Assembly (NCBI GenBank): GCA_023252315.1
Contig: JAJPEB010000095.1
Span: 1-5,307 of the forward strand
Source of the DNA: Candidatus Woesearchaeota archaeon
Lineage (GTDB): Archaea > Nanobdellota > Nanobdellia > Woesearchaeales > UBA525
Length of the DNA stretch: 5,307 bases
Reading direction: 5' to 3'
The translations under genes were made by a program, and so were the position numbers. The notes beneath the pieces are model-generated. The model was given only the letters and a program-made list of their open reading frames with translations. It was not told the DNA's origin and did no database searches. Positions 1 through 5,133 of this stretch are shown in pieces; position 1 is the stretch's first letter; each line of letters opens with the position of its first letter.

Positions 1-43
1 CGCCCGCGCATGTCGCGGGAATGGACTGCACGCTGCTATAGCA
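1..43 (-). repeat. 8-cysteine module, copy C, beginning only (residue 769 onward)
   Basis: The last 14 readable residues, CYSSVQSIPATCAG, match the starts of copies A and B (shared CY, V, P, C and G, and the C-x10-C spacing). The module therefore occurs at least three times, 198 residues after copy B. The rest lies outside the window. Confidence 0.8.
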
Positions 44-2347
44 TGTTGTCTGGTTCGCGCCCGTGCCGTTGCCTGTCGTGTTGCCTGTGCCGTTGCCCGT
101 CGTGTTGGGGAGCGCCTGGAGCGTGAGGCTCAGCGTCACGTTACCCGCGAGAGAGACGGTGGTCACGTTGCTCGTAAAGCCCGCCGCGCTGACGTTGACG
201 AGATACGAGCCTGGCGGCAGCGACACCGACTTCGGCGTCGCGCCGAAGCTGGTGCCGTTGATCGAAAGCGCGCCAGAAGGCGAGCTGCTCACGGTGAGCG
301 TGTAGTTGGCGACGCCGCCCGAGGTCGTGCCGTTCGTGGTGTTCGTCGTGCCGTTGCCGGGAACGCTCACGCAGATAGGGAAGCTCGGGCTCTTCGCGTA
401 GCCGCCGCTGCCGATGCACGTGGCGCCGAGGCAGATCCTCGACACCAGAGTCCCGTTCTGCTGCTGCTTGTACATCTCGAAGTACTGCGCGGCGCTCGAG
501 CTGGGCTTGTCGCAGGCCTGCACCCGCATGCTGTCCGAGCCGTTCGCGCACGTGATGGTCCTGCAGCCGCTCGAGATGTCAGAGACGACGATCCCGCCCG
601 CGCATGCGACCGGCATGTCCTGGACCCTGGCGTAGCAGACCGTGGCGTTCGTGCCGTTGCCCGTGCCGGTCCCGTTCGTGCCGTTCACCTGCGTCGTGTT
701 GGACTGGGGCGTGTCGAGCACGATGAGGGTCCACGAGGCGTTGATGGTGTTCTGCGTGCTGTTCACCCGCACGCTCACCGCGTAGGTCCCGTTGCTGCTG
801 TAGTTGCCGAGGAATGTATAGGCGTTGGTGCCCGAGACGGGCGCCCCGTCGAGGAACCACGCCGGGGTCACCGCGAGCCCGCTCGGATTGCTCAGCGAGA
901 AGCTGAACGTCTGGCTGGACGGCTCCGGGATCGTCACGCTCTGGGCGGGTGCCGTCGCCGAGAAGCTGATGTTCTGCGGCGCGGGGGGCGTCGCGTTGCC
1001 CGTGCAGATCGGGAAGGAGCCGCTGCGCAAGAAGCCCTCGTTCTGCATGCACAGCGTGCCGACGCAGATCCTGATCCCCGAGCCGTTCTGCTGCTGCTTG
1101 GAGAGCTCGAAGTACTGCGCATTGGTGTTGCCTGGCTTGTTGCATGCCTGCACCTTCAGCAGGCCCGTGCCGTTCGCGCACGTGATGGTGCGGCAGCCGC
1201 TCGAGACGTCAGAGACGATCGCGCCGCCCGTGCACGTCGCGGGCATCCCCACGACGCTCGCATAGCAGGCGCCCGTGCCGTTCGTGGCGTTCCCGGGCGC
1301 GGTCGAGTTCGAGGGCGTGAGCGCATAGCTTCGCGTGAGCGTCGCGCCCGAGCGGATGGGGACGAGCGTGCTCAGCTCATCGAACCCTGGCTTCCTGATG
1401 ACGAGGTTGTAGATGCCCGGGACGATATTCGGGATCGTCGCGGCGCCGCCGGCGTCGGCGGTGCCTGCCTGCACCTCGTTGATGAAGAGGGAGGCGTCCC
1501 CTTCGGTCGCGAGGACGAGCGTGCCGTTGGGCGGGACCCCCGAAGGAGAGACCCACGTGCACGGCTCGTTGGGCACGCATCCCTCGAACGTGGGAACGTA
1601 CGCGGGCCCGCTCGGGAACGTCTCGATGGGCATGTCCCACGCCGAGGACTTCCCCGTGTCGCTGTCCGTCACCCTGCAGGTGACGTCCCACCCGCTCCCT
1701 ACGTGCGGGATCGTGACGTTCGCGATCCGCTGGTTGCTCAGCTCGGGAAGCGCGATCGTCCCCGCCCTGCTGCGCACGCCCCACGCGATGGCGAAATTCT
1801 TCACCCCGTCGGGCGGATCGCACTTCATGACGAGACTCGTGACGTTGGAGGAGAGGACGTAGATCGTGGGGACGTCGTGGTTGGGCTGCGTGCGCAGGTC
1901 GACGTGGATCTCGGACGCCATGTTCTGCTGGCCGGGAGGCGCGCTGAAGTTCTGCACCTCGCAGTAGATGTGGTACATGGCCTTCGTGTGGACGAGCTCC
2001 GTGAAGTTGGTCGGATTGAGCACCCACGTGATGTTGGAGGAGCACGCGGTGAAGCTCGGATCGCAGTCGGAGTAGCGGTACTGCAGCGAGCTGAGGTTGT
2101 AGCCCGGGGGGACGGGATCGATGCCCCATGCCCTGCGCGGGTTCACCTGGCTCCCTGCGCTCGCATTGGGCACCTGGCAGCTCACGTTATAGGTGTACGT
2201 GGCGGGATCGTAGCCCGTGATCCGCACCTTCATCGCAGGGGTGTCCGGGGTGATGTCCGCGTGGGCGGGCATAGCGTGCGCGAGCAGGAGCGCGGACAGC
2301 GCGAAGATGAAGATGAGAGTCCTTGCCGAAATGTCCTTGATGCGCAT
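1..2347 (-). CDS. Large modular secreted surface protein with PEGA, Ig-like and repeated 8-cysteine modules (C-terminus beyond window)
   Basis: The frame stays open for 782 codons from ATG at 2347 to the left edge, so this is a 5' fragment. Residues 1-30 form a signal peptide (basic MRIK start, hydrophobic 11-25, Ala-His-Ala before Asp31). Residues about 38-135 and 147-230 look like beta-sandwich/Ig-like domains with cysteines at 57, 95, 102, 129 and 176, 224. Residues about 275-346 resemble a PEGA domain. Residues 361-448 and 571-659 are two copies of an 8-cysteine module, and a third begins at 769. Residues about 459-546 are Ig/PKD-like, and 682-744 form a clear PEGA domain (SSPSGALSING, LPPGSY, AAGF). 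Linkers are Asn-Gly-Thr-rich. I count about 40 N-x-S/T sequons, implying heavy N-glycosylation at the cell exterior. There are no in-frame start codons just upstream, which supports ATG 2347. PEGA and Ig domains are known in archaeal surface proteins; binding partner and function are unknown. It may be an S-layer-associated or adhesion protein, and its membrane anchor would lie outside the window. Confidence 0.9.
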   Translation of the reverse strand, partial: MRIKDISARTLIFIFALSALLLAHAMPAHADITPDTPAMKVRITGYDPATYTYNVSCQVPNASAGSQVNPRRAWGIDPVPPGYNLSSLQYRYSDCDPSFTACSSNITWVLNPTNFTELVHTKAMYHIYCEVQNFSAPPGQQNMASEIHVDLRTQPNHDVPTIYVLSSNVTSLVMKCDPPDGVKNFAIAWGVRSRAGTIALPELSNQRIANVTIPHVGSGWDVTCRVTDSDTGKSSAWDMPIETFPSGPAYVPTFEGCVPNEPCTWVSPSGVPPNGTLVLATEGDASLFINEVQAGTADAGGAATIPNIVPGIYNLVIRKPGFDELSTLVPIRSGATLTRSYALTPSNSTAPGNATNGTGACYASVVGMPATCTGGAIVSDVSSGCRTITCANGTGLLKVQACNKPGNTNAQYFELSKQQQNGSGIRICVGTLCMQNEGFLRSGSFPICTGNATPPAPQNISFSATAPAQSVTIPEPSSQTFSFSLSNPSGLAVTPAWFLDGAPVSGTNAYTFLGNYSSNGTYAVSVRVNSTQNTINASWTLIVLDTPQSNTTQVNGTNGTGTGNGTNATVCYARVQDMPVACAGGIVVSDISSGCRTITCANGSDSMRVQACDKPSSSAAQYFEMYKQQQNGTLVSRICLGATCIGSGGYAKSPSFPICVSVPGNGTTNTTNGTTSGGVANYTLTVSSSPSGALSINGTSFGATPKSVSLPPGSYLVNVSAAGFTSNVTTVSLAGNVTLSLTLQALPNTTGNGTGNTTGNGTGANQTTCYSSVQSIPATCAG
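50..109 (-). repeat. Asn-Gly-Thr low-complexity linker (residues 747-766)
   Basis: The linker before cysteine module C alternates Asn-Thr-Thr-Gly and Asn-Gly-Thr-Gly, with sequons at 748, 752, 756, 760 and 765. At the DNA level it is a short imperfect tandem repeat (gtgccgttgcctgtcgtgtt units). A similar shorter tract (residues 665-678, plus coordinates 314-355) separates module B from the second PEGA domain. Confidence 0.75.
116..304 (-). other. PEGA domain within the surface protein (residues 682-744)
   Basis: This segment has the usual PEGA layout: a short strand ending in SSPSGA, a SINGTSFG turn, TPKSVSLPPGSY, then V-N-V-S-AAGF and a final strand rich in Val, Thr and Leu. PEGA domains are about 65-70 residues and occur in surface proteins of archaea and bacteria. 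Residues about 275-346 (plus coordinates 1310-1525) look like a more divergent PEGA copy (ASLFINEVQAG, IPNIVPGIYNLVIRKPGF). Confidence 0.8.
371..637 (-). repeat. 8-cysteine module, copy B (residues 571-659)
   Basis: This is the second complete copy, from CYARVQDMP to SFPIC, with all eight cysteines kept (571, 582, 595, 600, 612, 639, 644, 659). Spacing is the same as copy A except for one extra residue in the x25 gap. It starts 210 residues after copy A and is preceded by a long Asn-Gly-Thr linker. The nucleotide sequence is also visibly similar to copy A but has diverged at many codon third positions, so the duplication is not recent. Confidence 0.85.
641..700 (-). repeat. Asn-Gly-Thr low-complexity linker (residues 550-569)
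   Basis: The linker before cysteine module B is composed almost wholly of Asn, Gly and Thr, with sequons at residues 550, 555, 558, 564 and 567. On the plus strand it appears as reiterated gttcgtgccgttgcc-like units. It is probably a flexible, glycosylated spacer. Confidence 0.75.
1004..1267 (-). repeat. 8-cysteine module, copy A (residues 361-448)
   Basis: This is the first complete copy of a repeated coding module, beginning CYASVVGMP and ending SFPIC. Cysteines are at 361, 372, 385, 390, 402, 428, 433 and 448, giving spacing C-x10-C-x12-C-x4-C-x11-C-x25-C-x4-C-x14-C. It matches copy B at about 53 of 88 positions by hand alignment, including SSGCRTITCANG, AQYFE and KQQQNG. An even, conserved number of cysteines in an exported protein suggests four disulfides. 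I do not recognise a named family. Confidence 0.85.
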
Positions 2348-2352
2348 ATGTG

Positions 2353-2358
2353 CCCCCC
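2353..2358 (-). promoter_or_regulatory. Possible G-run ribosome binding site of the surface-protein gene
   Basis: Six consecutive G residues on the minus strand lie five bases upstream of ATG 2347. They could pair with a CCUCC-type anti-Shine-Dalgarno through a G-U pair. This gene is the only one in the window whose TATA spacing leaves room for a leader (about 15-17 nt), so a ribosome binding site is expected here. The match is not canonical GGAGG, hence low confidence. Confidence 0.35.
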
Positions 2359-2384
2359 GAAACGCCCCCGGGAGCGCAGTGCCG

Positions 2385-2396
2385 CTTATAAATATA
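2385..2396 (-). promoter_or_regulatory. TATA box of the surface-protein gene
   Basis: The minus strand reads TATATTTATAAG, a strong archaeal TATA element in an otherwise GC-rich region. Transcription would be expected to start about 25 bp from its centre, near 2363-2367, leaving a short leader before ATG 2347. Confidence 0.75.
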
Positions 2397-2408
2397 CTGC
2401 TCAGCAGT
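2396..2408. promoter_or_regulatory. Palindrome abutting the TATA box (operator candidate)
   Basis: ACTGCT-C-AGCAGT is a perfect inverted repeat with 6-bp arms around one central base. It sits immediately upstream of, and touches, the minus-strand TATA box, where the TFB recognition element would be. A regulator bound here could block TFB/TBP access. No regulator is visible in the window, so the role is inferred from position and symmetry. Confidence 0.4.
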
Positions 2409-2470
2409 GGTGATTCATAGTGACCGGACCTCGTGCCGTGCGATGCCCGCAGCCATGCGCGCAGGCGCAG

Positions 2471-2481
2471 AAAATTAATAA
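2471..2481 (+). promoter_or_regulatory. TATA box of the HxHP protein gene
   Basis: AAAATTAATAA is the only A/T-rich stretch upstream of the gene. It begins about 31-34 bp before GTG 2505, so the predicted transcription start falls at or within a few bases of that codon. This leaderless geometry decides the start: the upstream ATG at 2433 would lie ahead of the promoter. Confidence 0.7.
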
Positions 2482-2504
2482 GGAGCCGTGGGGAACCCGC
2501 GCCA

Positions 2505-3488
2505 GTGAGAGCAGCGCAGGGCCTTTTCCTCAATACGCTCGTCTGGGCGTCGCTCCTTCCCCTCCTCGTGCCGGGGCTCGCGTGCGCGCATCCGAGCGCG
2601 CAGGGCACCGCGGGCGAGCTCTCTTTCGAGGGCAGCCTGCCTGTCGAGTACGCGCCCGCACGCATGCAGCTGCTGTTCCTCAAATCCACGACAGGATATC
2701 CGCTCAGGCTCGAGGTCTCCCACGAGAGGATCCTCCACCTGTTCATCGTGGGGGAGGACCTCGACGCGTTCGCGCACCTCCATCCCGAGGACTTCCCGGA
2801 CGGCATGGGCGAGAGCGCCGCAGGGACGTACAAGTTCGCCTACGCGTTCCCGGGGGCTGGGCGCTACGCGCTCGTCGCCGATTACACCATCGGCGGCGTC
2901 GAGGCGCTCGAGGCGGTGAACATCAGCGTCGCGGGCACGCATCCGCTGCGCGAGCCGGTGCGCGACCTGCGCCGGACGAAGCGGTTCGGGGCGTACTCGG
3001 TGAGCATCGCGGCCCCGACGGTCATCGAGGCGGGAACGCCGGCGCAGATCGACTACCATATCGAGCGGGAAGGCGTCCCGGTCACGGACCTGCAGATGTA
3101 CCTGGGAGCGGAGATGCACGTCTTCATCGCGGACGAGAACCTCACCGACTTCGGCCACACGCATCCCTATGTCCCAGGCCACGGGCTCCATGCGGGCAAC
3201 ATGACGCAGCGCTACATCGGGCCGACCGTGCCCGTGCGGTACACGTTCCGCAACCCCGGGACCTACGCGCTCTTCGCGCAGTTCCGTGAGAGCGGGCAGG
3301 TGACGACGACGAAGTTCCTCGTCGAGGTCGCACCCGAGCGACCCGCTGCGAGCGGCGGGCTGCGCGTCGCGGTGGCCTGCGCGGGGGCCGTCCTGCTCTG
3401 CGCGCTCGGGTACGCGCTCTCGAGGCGCAGGAAAGGAAGGGGGACGCAGGCGGCGGGGCCAGCCGTCTCGCCTCCCCAGAATCATTAA
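2505..3488 (+). CDS. Membrane-anchored extracellular protein with tandem His-x-His-Pro domains (possible metal binding)
   Basis: I chose GTG 2505 (327 residues) over ATG 2433. The extra 24 Arg-rich residues of the longer form would lie across the promoter, and the GTG start gives a clean signal peptide (hydrophobic 7-25, Ala26-Cys27-Ala28 cleavage site before His29). Two homologous domains follow. Domain 1 (about 36-143) has His78, FAHLHP (His91, His93) and FPGAGRYALVADY. Domain 2 (about 163-275) has His205, FGHTHP (His218, His220) and NPGTYALFAQF. The His spacing is identical (13 then 2) and the copies are offset by 127 residues. A transmembrane helix at 288-305 followed by SRRRK gives a C-terminal anchor with the domains outside. 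From memory, similar 'HLHP' beta-sandwich proteins of the FixH/YtkA-like type occur near copper-handling genes in bacteria. Metal binding here is inference and the substrate is unknown. Its stop codon overlaps the next gene's TATA box. Confidence 0.88.
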   Translation: MRAAQGLFLNTLVWASLLPLLVPGLACAHPSAQGTAGELSFEGSLPVEYAPARMQLLFLKSTTGYPLRLEVSHERILHLFIVGEDLDAFAHLHPEDFPDGMGESAAGTYKFAYAFPGAGRYALVADYTIGGVEALEAVNISVAGTHPLREPVRDLRRTKRFGAYSVSIAAPTVIEAGTPAQIDYHIEREGVPVTDLQMYLGAEMHVFIADENLTDFGHTHPYVPGHGLHAGNMTQRYIGPTVPVRYTFRNPGTYALFAQFRESGQVTTTKFLVEVAPERPAASGGLRVAVACAGAVLLCALGYALSRRRKGRGTQAAGPAVSPPQNH

Positions 3489-3491
3489 ATA
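3484..3491 (+). promoter_or_regulatory. TATA box of the PhnB-like gene
   Basis: ATTAAATA begins 30 bp before ATG 3514 and overlaps the TAA stop of the upstream gene at 3486-3488. The predicted transcript would start at or near the ATG itself. The 25-bp intergenic gap is thus fully used by this promoter, which argues against simple co-transcription as the only source of expression. Confidence 0.75.
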
Positions 3492-3513
3492 CGCTGCGGC
3501 CCCCTCGCCCGCC

Positions 3514-4407
3514 ATGCAGAAGATCACCCCGTTCCTCTGGTTCGACGCCGACGCGGAGCAGGCGGCGAAATTCTACGTCTCGCTCTTCAAGGGATCGAAG
3601 ATCACGGCGAAGACGCTCTATGGCGCGGCAGGCCCGATGCCCAAGGGCACGGTCATGACCGTCGCCTTCGAGCTCGCGGGCCAGGGGTTCACGGCGCTCA
3701 ACGGCGGCCGCGTCTTCGCGTTCACGCCCGCGATATCGTTCTTCGTGGGCTGCGAGACCAAGGCCGAGCTCGACGCGCTGTGGAAGAAGCTCATCGACGG
3801 GGGCAGCGCGCTCATGGAGCTCGGCGCGTACCCCTTCGCCGAGCGCTATGGGTGGGTGCAGGACAGGTACGGCCTCTCGTGGCAGCTCATCCTCGGCAAG
3901 CGATCGCAGAAGATCACGCCGTGCCTCATGTTCGTGGGCGCGCAGACGGGCAAGGCAGGAGAGGCGATGGAGCGCTACACGTCGCTCTTCAAGGACTCGA
4001 GGATCGTGCAGGTCGAGCGCTACACGAAGGCTGAGGCGAAGAGCGGCGGCACGGAGGGCGGCATCAAGCACGCGGTGTTCGCGCTCGCGGGCCAGCAGTT
4101 CATCGCGATGGACGGCGGCGTCGCGCACAGGTTCGCCTTCAACGAGGCGGTCTCGCTCGTCGTCAACTGCGAGACGCAGGGGGAGATCGACGCCCTGTGG
4201 AAGAGGCTCACCGCGAAGGGCGGCGAGGAGGGCGAGTGCGGCTGGCTCAAGGACGCGTACGGCGTCTCGTGGCAGGTCGTGCCTGCGACGCTCCCGGCGC
4301 TGCTCGACGCCAAGGAGCCCGCGCGCGCGGACCGCGTCATCCGGGCCATCATGGGGATGCGCAAGCTCGACATCGCGGCGCTCGAGCGGGCGTACGGGAA
4401 GAAGTGA
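3514..4407 (+). CDS. Two-domain PhnB-like VOC superfamily protein (3-demethylubiquinone-9 3-methyltransferase-like fold)
   Basis: This 297-residue protein carries two PhnB-type domains. Domain 1 (about 1-128) has ITPFLWF, QAAKFYVSLFKGSKI, ALNGG (61-65), FFVGC and GWVQDRYGLSWQL (113-125). Domain 2 (about 132-260) has ITPCLMF, ERYTSLFKDSRI, AMDGG (198-202), VVNC and GWLKDAYGVSWQV (243-255). A C-terminal helical tail (RVIRAIMGMRKLDIAALERAY) is typical of the family. These conserved blocks match the family known as PhnB or '3-dmu-9 3-mt', whose biochemical activity is generally unproven despite the name. Most members have one domain of about 140-160 residues, but two-domain forms near 300 residues are known. 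ATG 3514 is fixed by the TATA spacing and by homology starting at residue 1. The protein is cytoplasmic, with no signal peptide. The sequence resembles bacterial relatives, so transfer is possible but untested. Confidence 0.92.
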   Translation: MQKITPFLWFDADAEQAAKFYVSLFKGSKITAKTLYGAAGPMPKGTVMTVAFELAGQGFTALNGGRVFAFTPAISFFVGCETKAELDALWKKLIDGGSALMELGAYPFAERYGWVQDRYGLSWQLILGKRSQKITPCLMFVGAQTGKAGEAMERYTSLFKDSRIVQVERYTKAEAKSGGTEGGIKHAVFALAGQQFIAMDGGVAHRFAFNEAVSLVVNCETQGEIDALWKRLTAKGGEEGECGWLKDAYGVSWQVVPATLPALLDAKEPARADRVIRAIMGMRKLDIAALERAYGKK

Positions 4408-4412
4408 CCGAG

Positions 4413-4426
4413 AGTGAGCGCTCACT
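4413..4426. repeat. Perfect 14-bp palindrome just after the PhnB-like gene
   Basis: AGTGAGCGCTCACT is fully self-complementary and starts six bases after the TGA stop. With no loop bases it is better suited to binding a dimeric protein than to forming a long RNA hairpin, though a four-base loop with a short stem is possible. No T-tract follows, so it is not a typical archaeal terminator. Confidence 0.6.
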
Positions 4427-4457
4427 ACGGACTGCTGCGGAAGTCGACCGCTCCGCT

Positions 4458-4476
4458 GGGAAACGCTGCGTTTCCC
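4458..4476. repeat. 19-bp inverted repeat in the intergenic region
   Basis: GGGAAACGC and GCGTTTCCC are perfect 9-bp arms separated by a single T. In RNA the inner pairs would open to make a small loop, leaving a stable stem. It is followed by another symmetric element at 4482-4500 whose arms partly complement those here. No T-run follows. Confidence 0.65.
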
Positions 4477-4481
4477 GGTCC

Positions 4482-4500
4482 CGGAAACTCCGAGTCTCCG
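4482..4500. repeat. Imperfect 19-bp inverted repeat
   Basis: The sequence CGGAAACTCCGAGTCTCCG is symmetric about 4491, with eight of nine arm positions complementary (one A/C mismatch). Its left arm contains GGAAA (4483-4487), which can also pair with TTTCC at 4471-4475, the right arm of the preceding repeat. Alternative foldings are therefore possible if the region is transcribed. Confidence 0.5.
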
Positions 4501-4592
4501 AGCGAATCGGGCATTCTCCTGCGGGATTCCAAGGCAGCGGCAGAACGAGTAGGCAAATCTTTGTAGATACCGCGATCTCGTGTTCCGACACA

Positions 4593-4598
4593 TTTATA
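4593..4598 (+). promoter_or_regulatory. TATA box of the single-domain VOC gene
   Basis: TTTATA (within CATTTATAGG) begins 30 bp before ATG 4623, so transcription is predicted to start at or next to the start codon. The upstream 4408-4592 stretch holds the three inverted repeats described separately and no gene that I can support. Confidence 0.8.
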
Positions 4599-4622
4599 GG
4601 CACCTGATGCTACGCCCATCGC

Positions 4623-5072
4623 ATGAAGAAGATGAACCCCGTGATCCATTTCGAGATGCCCGCCGACGACAGGAAGCGCATGGCGAGATTCTACACGAAG
4701 GCGTTCGGCTGGGAGGCGAAGGACCTCGGGCCCAAGATGGGCAACTACGTCACGGTCATGACCACGCAGTCCGACAGGAAGGGGCCCAAGAAGCCCGGCG
4801 CGATCAACGGCGGCTTCTTCCAGAGGACGGACGACATGCCGATGCAATACCCTTCGGTCGTCATCTCGGTCGAGGATATCGACGCGCATGTGAAGAAGGT
4901 GAAGGCGGCCGGCGGCACGGTCCTCGGCAGGCCCATGGACATCCCGGGCGTGGGCGCGTACGTCTCGTTCGTCGACACCGAGGGCAACCGCGCGAGCATG
5001 CTCGAGCCGATCATGCACACGAGGGCGACGCCTGCGAAGGCAGCGCCCAAGGCGCGCGCGAAGGGGAAGTAG
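4623..5072 (+). CDS. VOC family (glyoxalase/bleomycin-resistance-like) protein
   Basis: This 149-residue protein opens with VIHFEMPADD (residues 7-16) and ARFYTKAFGW (21-30), the signature start of the VOC subfamily often annotated as 'lactoylglutathione lyase-related' (COG3324-like). Later blocks are INGGFF (61-66), VVISVEDIDAHVKKVKAAGG (79-98) and YVSFVDTEGNRASMLEP (113-129). His9 and Glu128 occupy positions that commonly supply metal ligands in VOC enzymes. The paired beta-alpha-beta-beta-beta modules would form a cytoplasmic dimer. The reaction cannot be told from sequence; glyoxalase or resistance activity is only a family possibility. Residues 133-149 form an extra Ala/Lys/Arg-rich tail (ATPAKAAPKARAKGK) beyond the usual 120-130-residue domain, which may contact nucleic acid or be disordered. 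The start is supported by the leaderless TATA spacing. Confidence 0.92.
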   Translation: MKKMNPVIHFEMPADDRKRMARFYTKAFGWEAKDLGPKMGNYVTVMTTQSDRKGPKKPGAINGGFFQRTDDMPMQYPSVVISVEDIDAHVKKVKAAGGTVLGRPMDIPGVGAYVSFVDTEGNRASMLEPIMHTRATPAKAAPKARAKGK

Positions 5073-5105
5073 CCAGGCGCTGCACTGGCCACATGACTGC
5101 AACCG

Positions 5106-5112
5106 TTTTATA
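5106..5112 (+). promoter_or_regulatory. TATA box of the alkyltransferase gene
   Basis: TTTTATA begins 28 bp before ATG 5134, again leaderless in geometry. It lies in the 61-bp gap after the VOC gene stop, so the alkyltransferase has its own promoter. Confidence 0.75.
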
Positions 5113-5133
5113 CCCATCCCCTTCCCTGATCCC

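Noticed and set aside
1..700. Reiterated gtgccgttg-type units, considered as a CRISPR array or satellite repeat.
   Set aside because: The units are very short, contiguous and in phase with Asn-Gly-Thr coding in the surface-protein frame. There are no regular spacers, so they are linker codons.
1377..2129. A 250-codon minus-strand frame (and similar ones at 141-551 and 579-1181) overlapping the surface-protein gene.
   Set aside because: These are His/Arg/Gln-rich low-quality translations in another frame of the same strand. The 2347-base frame has a signal peptide, PEGA domains and conserved cysteine repeats.
1703..2413. Plus-strand frames of 236 and 149 codons opposite the surface-protein gene.
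   Set aside because: Composition is that of antisense translation (Asp-Val-Arg-Gly repeats), and they have no promoter with suitable spacing and no domain signal.
2420..3289. A 289-codon plus-strand frame overlapping the HxHP protein gene.
   Set aside because: It is extremely Arg/Ala/Gly/Pro-rich, with no signal peptide or motif, and is a frame-shifted shadow of the gene at 2505-3488.
4504..4529. GAATC...GATTC arms in the intergenic region, considered as a fourth inverted repeat.
   Set aside because: Arms of only five bases separated by 16 bases, and the flanking bases do not pair.
3142..4593. A 483-codon open frame on the minus strand opposite the HxHP and PhnB-like genes.
   Set aside because: It is Arg/Leu/Glu/Ala-rich without recognisable domains and lies antisense to the PhnB-like gene, whose sequence is clearly family-conserved. 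Long antisense frames are expected at this G+C content.
5072..5089. Stem-loop GCCAG...CTGGC right after the VOC gene, considered as a terminator.
   Set aside because: Only 5-bp arms with an 8-base loop and no directly following T-tract; this is expected by chance in GC-rich DNA.
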